Origin: an uncultured Collinsella sp.
Lineage (GTDB): Bacteria > Actinomycetota > Coriobacteriia > Coriobacteriales > Coriobacteriaceae
Assembly: GCA_900543605.1 (NCBI GenBank)
Contig: UQSK01000021.1
Span: 1-30,400 of the forward strand
Length of the DNA stretch: 30,400 nt
Direction: 5' to 3'
Positions 1 to 5,603 of this stretch are shown here, piece after piece (the first letter of the stretch is position 1; every line of letters begins with the position of its first letter). Position numbers and translations under genes: made by a program. The notes under the pieces are model-generated. The model did no database searches, was not told where the DNA came from, and saw only the letters and a program-made list of their open reading frames with translations.

Positions 1-48
1 TCTACACCTATTAAGTCGTCGGCAGCGTCAGATGTGTATAAGAGACAG
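1..48 (+). other. Illumina Nextera adapter left in the assembly
   Basis: Non-genomic sequence. Positions 1-7 (TCTACAC) match the end of the P5 primer, 8-15 (CTATTAAG) are an 8-base i5 index that matches Nextera S518, 16-29 (TCGTCGGCAGCGTC) are the Read 1 adapter, and 30-48 are the 19-base Tn5 mosaic end (AGATGTGTATAAGAGACAG). The order is exactly that of a tagmented library molecule, so this is untrimmed adapter at a contig end. Translating it gives the familiar artefact peptides MCIRDR and SYTHLTLP at the ends of the two overlapping reading frames. Confidence 0.98.
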
Positions 49-700
49 GGGTAGACTCGGTGATGGAGTTGGAAACGCGTGCCGGGATGGACTCGACAAA
101 CGCGGCATCGACATGCTCAAACTTGTCCAGGTTGGCGAGCGCCCAGGCACGGCACTCGTTCCAGACGTCAGAGCCGCTGGCGTCCTTCATGCCCTCGATG
201 TAGGCGTCGACCTTGGGGCTCTTGATACCCTCCAGGTCATAGCCCACGGACATGTTAAAGACAAAGCCGTCCGGGCTACCCAGGCCGTACTCGCGAGCGA
301 TGAGGTGGCAGGCAAACCATGCCTTCACGTACTCGGCAAAGGCCTGCGGAACCTCGAGCTCGGTCGACCACTCACAGTTGTAGCACTCGTCCTGCGCCAC
401 GATGCAGGGTTTGTTCACACACTTGGAAAGCTCCTCGCCGTCCATAACCTGAACGGTCTTGAGCTCAAAGAAGCGGGAGCCGGCCACGTAGGATGCCACG
501 ATGTTCTGGGCCAGCTGCGTATTGGGGCCGGCGGCCGGGCCAAACGGAGTCTCGATGCGCTCGTCAAAAATGGGAAGCGCGCCCTCCTGGTTGGTCGTAA
601 CCATCTTGCGCACGCCAAAGACGGCGCCCTGAGTCTTGTGCTCCTCGATGATCCAGTTCATCAGTTGCGAAAACGGGATCGGCCTCATGATGTCGCTCAT
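49..700 (-). CDS. ygfK: YgfK-like putative oxidoreductase, N-terminal fragment
   Basis: Only the first 217 codons are present; the frame then runs into adapter sequence at 48. YgfK proteins are about 1000 residues: a dihydropyrimidine-dehydrogenase-like flavin and Fe-S protein, encoded beside ssnA and selenium-dependent molybdenum hydroxylases and often annotated as a putative selenate reductase subunit. The N-terminus here (MSDIMRPIPF, then FGPAAGPNTQLAQN, FFELKTVQVMDG, NMSVGYDLEGIKSP) matches my recollection of E. coli YgfK closely. The start at 700 is chosen because it follows GAGGAG at good spacing and matches the family N-terminus; a longer frame from 823 has no such support. The downstream neighbours are cut off by the contig end. 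The true role in purine or selenium metabolism is inferred from the family and from ssnA. Confidence 0.9.
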
Positions 701-798
701 AATGAGCTCCTCTCTGTAACGCCCGGCGAGACCGCGCGGCGGGCGCAAATACGGTGTAGCGCTAGCACAGCGCCGGCGACCCCGCGGAGGCCGCCTAT

Positions 799-834
799 AC
801 GCGCGTCGGATGCGGCGAAACATCCGACGCGCGT
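799..834. repeat. Perfect 14-bp hairpin between ssnA and ygfK
   Basis: The arms at 799-812 and 821-834 (left arm ACGCGCGTCGGATG) are perfectly complementary around an 8-nt loop. The hairpin begins 15 nt beyond the ssnA stop codon. No T-run follows on the minus strand, so it is more likely an RNA-stabilising or REP-like element than an intrinsic terminator. A similar hairpin (12 bp, 8-nt loop, GTCGG-rich arm) sits in the gap upstream of ssnA. Confidence 0.8.
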
Positions 835-848
835 GAATCTACTTGTAA

Positions 849-2204
849 TTAGTAGGCGCGATCGTTGAGCGTGCTCCAGAGCTTCTTGGACTCAGCCATG
901 GTCCACGCGTTGATCTTTTCCTCATCAATCCCAACGAACTCGCGATCCTTGTACAGGACGCGGCCGTTGATGATGGTGGTGCGGCAGTTTTTGCCCATCA
1001 TGCCAAAGAGCATGTGGCCGTCGATGTTCTCCTCGCTCAGCGGCGTAAAGGGCTTGTAGTCCATGACGATGACGTCGGCGGCAGCGCCGGCCTCGAGCAC
1101 ACCGAGCTTGCGATCGAAGTACTTGCTCGCCATCTTGGCGTTGTTCTCGAACAGCATGGTCATGGCCTCGCACCAGCCCACGTTGGGCATGGCGGCGTTG
1201 TGGCGCTGAATGATCAGGAAGACCTTAAGGCTCTCGAGCATATCGTGGGTGTAGGCGTCGGTACCCATGCACACAGGAATGCCGCGGCGGAAGAATTCGA
1301 GCACGGGGGCGCAGCCCACGGCGTTGCCCATATTGGATTCGGGGTTGTTGACGAGCCAGGTGCCGGACTCCTTGACGATATCCATCTCGGCAGGCGTCAC
1401 GTGGATGCAGTGGCCGAGCATGGTGTCGGGACCCAGCAGGTTGTGCTGCAGCAGGCGCTCGACGGGGCTGATACCACCGCGGTTGAGGCGGGAATCCCAC
1501 ACGTCGTTCATGCCCTCGCACACGTGGATGTGGAAGCCGGTCAGGCCGTTGTTGGCCTCGGCCATCTTATCCATGGTCTCGTCCGACAGCGTAAAGGTAG
1601 CATGTCCGCCAAACATGGCGGCGATCATGTGGTTGTCGTTATCGCGACGCTCTTTGGCGGCCCACTGGGCAAATTCGGCGTTCTCGGCAATGGCCTGGTC
1701 GCATTTTTCCTGGCCACGGCGATCGGAGACCTCGTAGCACAGGCACGAACGCATGCCCAGCTCCTGAGCTGCATCCTTAATGGTAAAGAGGCTTCCCGGG
1801 ATCTCGCAGAAGCTCGCATGGTGATCGAAGATCGTGGTGACGCCATCGCGGATAGAGTCCAAAATCGTGGCATAGGCGCTGGCCTTGGTGCCGTCGAGCG
1901 TCAGGTTGTCATCGATCTTCCACCACTGCTGCTCAAGATTCTCCAGGAAGTTGGTAGGGTTGCAGCCCTTAATGGCAAGGCCGCGGGCCAGACCCGAGTA
2001 GATGTGGGTGTGGCAGTTGATGAGTCCGGGCATGATGAGGTTGCCCCGGGCATCGACGTACTCGGCATCCGGGTACTTGGCCTTGAGCTCGCACTCGGGG
2101 CCCACTTCGACGATCGTATCTCCGTCAATGGCGACCGCACCGTTTGGAATGAACAGGGTCTGAGCGTTGCGAGTAAAGACGGAACCGTTAGCGACCAGAA
2201 GCAT
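849..2204 (-). CDS. ssnA: Putative aminohydrolase SsnA
   Basis: Amidohydrolase-superfamily metal-dependent hydrolase of 451 residues. It shows the metal-binding CHTH motif (about residues 64-67), GGHATF, HIHVCEG, the GHCIHVTP segment and a late catalytic aspartate in MGTDAYTHDM, which is the usual layout for guanine-deaminase/chlorohydrolase-like enzymes of about 450 residues. In E. coli ssnA lies next to ygfK, and here too it is directly upstream of ygfK on the same strand. The family is repeatedly found in anaerobic purine and urate degradation clusters; the substrate is not shown by the sequence. The start at 2204 is preferred over 2222 because AAGGGAG lies 5 nt before it and inside the longer version. 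Confidence 0.92.
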   Translation of the reverse strand: MLLVANGSVFTRNAQTLFIPNGAVAIDGDTIVEVGPECELKAKYPDAEYVDARGNLIMPGLINCHTHIYSGLARGLAIKGCNPTNFLENLEQQWWKIDDNLTLDGTKASAYATILDSIRDGVTTIFDHHASFCEIPGSLFTIKDAAQELGMRSCLCYEVSDRRGQEKCDQAIAENAEFAQWAAKERRDNDNHMIAAMFGGHATFTLSDETMDKMAEANNGLTGFHIHVCEGMNDVWDSRLNRGGISPVERLLQHNLLGPDTMLGHCIHVTPAEMDIVKESGTWLVNNPESNMGNAVGCAPVLEFFRRGIPVCMGTDAYTHDMLESLKVFLIIQRHNAAMPNVGWCEAMTMLFENNAKMASKYFDRKLGVLEAGAAADVIVMDYKPFTPLSEENIDGHMLFGMMGKNCRTTIINGRVLYKDREFVGIDEEKINAWTMAESKKLWSTLNDRAY

Positions 2205-2303
2205 GGATGCTCCCTTCAACATCAGGGGCGGGGTTTGACACCTCTGACATGGCGGAGTGCGAAGCGCCGGCCTACACCGGAAACGGGCCCTCTCCCGTCA
2301 ACG

Positions 2304-2331
2304 CTTCACCAAAGGGACAAACCCTTTGAAG
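2304..2331. repeat. Short hairpin upstream of ssnA
   Basis: AAAGGG (2311-2316) pairs with CCCTTT (2322-2327) and the flanking CTTC/GAAG extends the stem past a small bulge. It lies in the 195-nt permease-ssnA gap, about 100 nt before the ssnA start. It may be a transcript-processing or stability structure. There is no T-run. Confidence 0.45.
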
Positions 2332-2351
2332 TGCGGCTTGGCGCCGCATGG

Positions 2352-2383
2352 CGTCGGCGGACGAGGCGATGCGTCCGCCGACG
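2352..2383. repeat. Perfect 12-bp hairpin between permease and ssnA
   Basis: The arms at 2352-2363 (CGTCGGCGGACG) and 2372-2383 are perfect inverse complements with an 8-nt loop. The hairpin starts 16 nt after the permease stop codon. It lacks a T-run and resembles the 799-834 hairpin in position, loop length and arm composition. Confidence 0.75.
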
Positions 2384-2399
2384 AATAGCACCGAATTGG

Positions 2400-3794
2400 T
2401 TACTTCTTGCTCTCGGGCAAGACCAGATCCACGGCAGCGTCCTTGGCAGCATCGATGTGCTGAGCCACGACCGGCGTCTGCGGAAGGATCAGGTTAAGGA
2501 CAATGGCCATGATGGCAGTGGGGGTTACGGCATTGGAGCCGATGACGGTGGACACCCAGGCGGGCATACCCTCGCCGGCAAGGCAACCGCTGGCCATCCA
2601 GATACCCAGGCCAAAGACGACAGAGGTGCCGACGATGGTGGTAGTGCGCTGCGTAAGGCCCTCGCGGGTGAACATGCGCACGCCGTTCATGGTGATGGTG
2701 CCAAAGACGCCGACGGTCGCGCCGCCGATGACGGGCTGCGGGATAGCGGAAAGGACGGCAGAGAGCTGCGGGAACAGACCGGCGATGGCAAAGACGGCCG
2801 CGATGATCACAAAGACCCACTTGTTGACGACCTTGTTGGAGCAGATGATGCCCACGTTCTGGCCAAGGGCGCTGGTGGGAAGACCGCCCAGCAGGCCGCC
2901 GACCATAGAAGTGAGGCCCTGGGACACGATAGCGCCGGAGAGCTCGCGCTCGGTGGGCATACGGTCGATGGAGCCCAGGCAGGCGGCGGAGACGTCACCG
3001 ATAACCTGGATGGCAACCATGGGGAACACGACGGCGAGGGTAATGCAGACCTCGGGATCAAACTCGAGCGCGTAGGGCATGAGCTTGGGAAGGGCGAAGA
3101 CCTGAGCGGTGGCGACGCTGGAGAAGTCGATCATGCCAAAGGGGATCGAAACGATCATGCCAACGATCATGCCAAAGAACACGGATCCCAACTTGAGCGT
3201 GCCCTTGCCAAAGTTGGCGAGCGCAAAGACCACGGCGAAGGTGATAAGAGCGACGCACCAGGCCTGCGGAGTGCCCCACAGCGGCGTACCCATACCGCCG
3301 GCCATATACTTGACGGCCGTGGGATAGAGAGAGACGCCAATGGAGAAGATGACCGTACCGGTCACGACGGGCGGGAACAGCCACTTGATCTTGCTGTAGG
3401 CCAGACCAAAGAGGACCGCGACGGCGCCGCCGACGATCTCGCCGCCCAGCAGCGCACCAAAGCTAAAGCCCGAGGCACCCATGGCCTGCAGGGCCGGCAG
3501 GAACGCGAACGAAACGCCCATTACGATGGGCAGGCCGCCGCCGATGCGACGGAAGGGAGCGAAGGCCTGAAGGGCCGTATCGATCGCCGAAAGAATGAGC
3601 GCGACCTGGATGATGTCGGTGCTCTGCTGGCTATTAAAGCCGTAGACGCCGGCCATGATGACCGCCGGGGTAATGATGCCGGCAAACGATGCCAGTACGT
3701 GCTGAAGGGCACACGGGATCATTTCCTTAACGGGAGGCATGCCTTCGCGAGTGAACAGGGCTTCAGTGCCGTTCGTAACCGTCTCCTGGGTCAT
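2400..3794 (-). CDS. NCS2-family purine (uracil/xanthine/urate) permease
   Basis: Polytopic inner-membrane transporter of 464 residues, the normal length for the nucleobase-cation symporter-2 (NAT) family. Recognisable elements are the QH pair in the first membrane segment (CALQHVLASF), the proline/glycine-rich second segment and the NAT signature region SALGQNVGIICSNKV, plus about 12-14 hydrophobic segments. Members symport xanthine, urate or uracil with H+ or Na+. The location upstream of ssnA and ygfK on one strand favours a purine such as xanthine or urate, but specificity cannot be read from sequence. The start ATG at 3794 has GAGGA somewhat far upstream (11 nt) and a closer GGTGG. It is divergent from a YheO-type regulator and a promoter is visible at 3882-3910. 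Confidence 0.92.
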   Translation of the reverse strand: MTQETVTNGTEALFTREGMPPVKEMIPCALQHVLASFAGIITPAVIMAGVYGFNSQQSTDIIQVALILSAIDTALQAFAPFRRIGGGLPIVMGVSFAFLPALQAMGASGFSFGALLGGEIVGGAVAVLFGLAYSKIKWLFPPVVTGTVIFSIGVSLYPTAVKYMAGGMGTPLWGTPQAWCVALITFAVVFALANFGKGTLKLGSVFFGMIVGMIVSIPFGMIDFSSVATAQVFALPKLMPYALEFDPEVCITLAVVFPMVAIQVIGDVSAACLGSIDRMPTERELSGAIVSQGLTSMVGGLLGGLPTSALGQNVGIICSNKVVNKWVFVIIAAVFAIAGLFPQLSAVLSAIPQPVIGGATVGVFGTITMNGVRMFTREGLTQRTTTIVGTSVVFGLGIWMASGCLAGEGMPAWVSTVIGSNAVTPTAIMAIVLNLILPQTPVVAQHIDAAKDAAVDLVLPESKK

Positions 3795-3881
3795 TTGACC
3801 ACCAATCCTCGAAGTAGTTGTTTTCGCATCTAACGCTCTATTGTGACGCAGTGCGGGGTTGAGGTTGTGCCTTCATTGCAT

Positions 3882-3910
3882 ATCGTATTAAAGATGATTC
3901 TCATTCTCAA
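3882..3910 (-). promoter_or_regulatory. Candidate sigma-70 promoter of the permease operon
   Basis: On the minus strand a -35 TTGAGA (3905-3910) is separated by 17 nt from a -10 TACGAT (3882-3887), about 90 nt upstream of the permease start. A Fur-box-like sequence overlaps the -35 and most of the spacer, a typical repressor position. Confidence 0.55.
3894..3909 (-). promoter_or_regulatory. Fur-box-like operator
   Basis: Minus strand TGAGAATGAGAATCAT differs from the repeated GATAAT-type Fur consensus (TGATAATGATAATCAT) at two of 16 positions, and sits directly on the permease promoter. Whether a Fur-family protein binds is inference; coriobacterial Fur specificity is not known to me. Confidence 0.4.
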
Positions 3911-4045
3911 TAATAATTTTTTGTTATCAGACTATTCTTCAGCTGAAATAACGCATTTCCGCAGGTCAAGAAAGTGTCTGGTCAAAATAACACCTAACTT
4001 TTCTTTTGGTCAACCGTTTACCGCTAAATTCCTACCGTTCGTCTG

Positions 4046-4057
4046 CATTACGTAATG
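4046..4057. promoter_or_regulatory. Perfect palindrome, candidate regulator operator
   Basis: CATTACGTAATG is a perfect 12-bp inverted repeat about 90 nt upstream of the regulator start. It is a plausible autoregulatory site for the YheO-like protein, without direct proof. Confidence 0.35.
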
Positions 4058-4146
4058 TACCTGCGGATATACGAGATGATGGGCAGCGTGTTACCATGAG
4101 AAAAAATTGTTATGAACATTTCCGATTTCACTCAAAGGAGTTGCCC

Positions 4147-4803
4147 GTGAACGCGACCGTACGCCGCTTTTTGCCGATGGTCGATTTTCTGGAGCAGATA
4201 CTCGGCAAAAACAGTGAAATCGTGCTGCACGATTTCTCGGATCCCGACCACGCCATCGTCGATATTCGCAACGGCATCGTGAGCGGCCGCAAGGTCGGCG
4301 GCCCCGCCACCGATCTGGCGCTCAAGATCATGCACGACCCCAAGTATCGCGACCTGCCGTTTATTACGGGCTACGAGGGCCGCGGCGCCGGAGGCAAGAC
4401 GCTGGAGTCCGCGACGTACTTTATCCGCGAGAATGACGAGATCGTCGGTATGCTCTGCGTCAACACCGATCTCTCGACCGTGCGTTCCATCAACGCCATG
4501 GCGCAGCAGCTCATGGCGTGCTTCGACGCAGCGCCGACGCGCACGGAGCCCGCCCCTATCGAGGTCGAAAGCCTTTCGGAGTCTACACAAGAGCTCATCG
4601 ACCGCAGTATTGCCGAGCTGCTGAGCGCGCGCGGGATGGATGTAGCGTCGCTTGGTCAGAGCGACCGCGTGGACGTCATTCGCCACCTCAACGGCAACGG
4701 GGTGTTCATGCTCAAGGGCGCCGTGGCCTGCGCCGCCACCGCACTGGGCATCTCGGAGCCCAGCGTCTACCGCTACCTGCAAAAAGTCCGCAAGGAAGGC
4801 TAA
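4147..4803 (+). CDS. YheO-type PAS / DauR-like HTH transcription regulator
   Basis: DNA-binding regulator of 218 residues with two domains: an N-terminal YheO-like PAS domain (about residues 5-115, with FLEQILGKNSEIVLHDFS and MLCVNTD) and a C-terminal helix-turn-helix of the HTH_22/DauR type (about 155-215, ending ISEPSVYRYLQKVRK). The GTG start at 4147 is chosen because AAAGGAG lies 6 nt upstream and the PAS domain begins right after it. In-frame ATGs further upstream (such as 4096) have no ribosome site. Family members such as DauR control amino acid or purine catabolic operons. Its divergent position suggests that it controls the permease-ssnA-ygfK operon. Confidence 0.85.
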   Translation: MNATVRRFLPMVDFLEQILGKNSEIVLHDFSDPDHAIVDIRNGIVSGRKVGGPATDLALKIMHDPKYRDLPFITGYEGRGAGGKTLESATYFIRENDEIVGMLCVNTDLSTVRSINAMAQQLMACFDAAPTRTEPAPIEVESLSESTQELIDRSIAELLSARGMDVASLGQSDRVDVIRHLNGNGVFMLKGAVACAATALGISEPSVYRYLQKVRKEG

Positions 4804-4808
4804 CCCAC

Positions 4809-4839
4809 TGATCCCTTGGGGACGGAGGAAAACGGATCA
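4809..4839. repeat. Hairpin repeat with GGGGACGGAGG core
   Basis: Short arms TGATCC (4809-4814) and GGATCA (4834-4839) flank a loop containing GGGGACGGAGG. It lies a few nt after the regulator stop codon. By its arm/GGGGAC-core layout it belongs with the elements at 8771, 9060, 17650 and 19437. Confidence 0.5.
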
Positions 4840-4860
4840 TTTTGCCGCATCACTTGACAA

Positions 4861-4896
4861 AAGACCCTGCAGCTCACACGCGCTGCAGGGTCTTTT
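4861..4896. terminator. Bidirectional intrinsic terminator
   Basis: A perfect 14-bp stem (AAAGACCCTGCAGC at 4861-4874 with 4883-4896) has an 8-nt loop, T-residues following on the plus strand and an A-run before it. It serves the converging regulator (plus) and ridA (minus). Confidence 0.9.
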
Positions 4897-4926
4897 TGCA
4901 TGTCATGTTTAGTTGTTGCCAACGCC

Positions 4927-5304
4927 TTAAAGAGCGGCGATGACTTCGATCTCGACCAGACCGCCGGCCGGAAGAGCTGCAACCTGGAAAGCGCTGCGCG
5001 CGGGGAACGGGGCCTCGAACTTGGAGGCGTAGATCTCGTTCACGGCAGCGAAGTCGGCGATGTCGGCCAGGTAGACCGTGGTCTTGACGACATCGGCAAA
5101 GGTGGCGCCGGCAGCGGTCAGCAGGGCCTCGACGTTGGCGAGGGACTGCTTGGCCTGGGCCTCGACGCCCTCGGGCATCTTGCCAGTTGCGGGGTCGATG
5201 CCCAGCTGGCCGGACAGGAACACCATGTTGCCGGTCTGGATACCAGGGGAATACGGGCCGATGGCTGCGGGTGCGTTATCGGAAGACACGACGGTCTTGC
5301 TCAT
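4927..5304 (-). CDS. ridA: RidA family 2-iminobutanoate/2-iminopropanoate deaminase
   Basis: Soluble enzyme of 125 residues that hydrolyses reactive enamine/imine intermediates released by PLP enzymes such as threonine dehydratase. The family pattern is complete: IGPYSPGIQTGN near the start, FLSGQLGIDPATG, the VVKTTVYLADIADFA helix and the substrate-binding arginine in PARSAFQVAALP. Length is typical. The start ATG at 5304 follows AAGGAG; a longer frame from 5433 would add 43 residues unlike the family. It is a single gene with its own promoter and a shared bidirectional terminator. Confidence 0.95.
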   Translation of the reverse strand: MSKTVVSSDNAPAAIGPYSPGIQTGNMVFLSGQLGIDPATGKMPEGVEAQAKQSLANVEALLTAAGATFADVVKTTVYLADIADFAAVNEIYASKFEAPFPARSAFQVAALPAGGLVEIEVIAAL

Positions 5305-5392
5305 GTTTTTCTCCTTACGATCAGATAGAGAGCGTGAGCGCGGCGTTCGCACCGGGAGGCACAATTCGGTCTGAACACCGCGCTTGATTGGG

Positions 5393-5421
5393 ATAGTACT
5401 CAAGGTTTCCGCGCGATGCAA
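5393..5421 (-). promoter_or_regulatory. Candidate sigma-70 promoter of ridA
   Basis: The -35 TTGCAT (5416-5421), a 17-nt spacer and the -10 TACTAT (5393-5398) lie on the minus strand about 89 nt before the ridA start. Confidence 0.55.
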
Positions 5422-5565
5422 GATTATTATCACGTTGCGAGAATATTTTATCGCCCAACGGTTTCCCCGAACCGCTGAACGGTTCTCACGTGGAGCAGCC
5501 AGTCCAAGCTGCTGAAGACTTTGTCCTGCTTAGGCTGCGGGCATCGCCCATCGCGACGTCGCCAC

Positions 5566-5571
5566 TATACT
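5566..5571 (+). promoter_or_regulatory. Candidate -10 element for the U32 gene
   Basis: TATACT lies 32 nt upstream of the U32-family start. No convincing -35 is seen at the expected distance. A short hairpin GAACCG/CGGTTC (5469-5485) lies upstream in the otherwise featureless ridA-U32 gap. Confidence 0.35.
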
Positions 5572-5603
5572 TTTGAGTATCTGAGCATTTTGAAAGGCAG
5601 GAT

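Larger units (their letters stand above)
3795..4146. other. Divergent regulatory region, permease / YheO-like regulator
   Basis: About 350 bp, AT-rich compared with the surroundings and without a convincing gene. It contains a minus-strand promoter (3882-3910) overlapped by a Fur-box-like sequence (3894-3909), the palindrome TTCAGCTGAA (3938-3947), three direct GGTCAA words (3964, 3980, 4008), an inverted copy next to the permease start (3795-3800), and the perfect palindrome CATTACGTAATG (4046-4057). No purine riboswitch could be recognised on the permease side. Confidence 0.7.

Noticed and set aside
32..868. Plus-strand frame beginning MCIRDR
   Set aside because: Starts inside the sequencing adapter; the MCIRDR start is a known adapter artefact, and the rest is antisense to ygfK.
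849..2222. Longer ssnA start at 2222
   Set aside because: The ribosome-binding site AAAGGGAG-type sequence lies inside the longer version and fits the ATG at 2204.
1014..3833. Very long plus-strand open frame (about 939 codons) opposite ssnA and the permease
   Set aside because: Antisense shadow of two well-recognised genes in GC-rich DNA; low-complexity Gly/Asp/His/Ala-rich translation with no family pattern.
3795..3900. Purine riboswitch in the permease leader
   Set aside because: No three-stem aptamer with the conserved purine-riboswitch core could be drawn in the roughly 90-nt leader.
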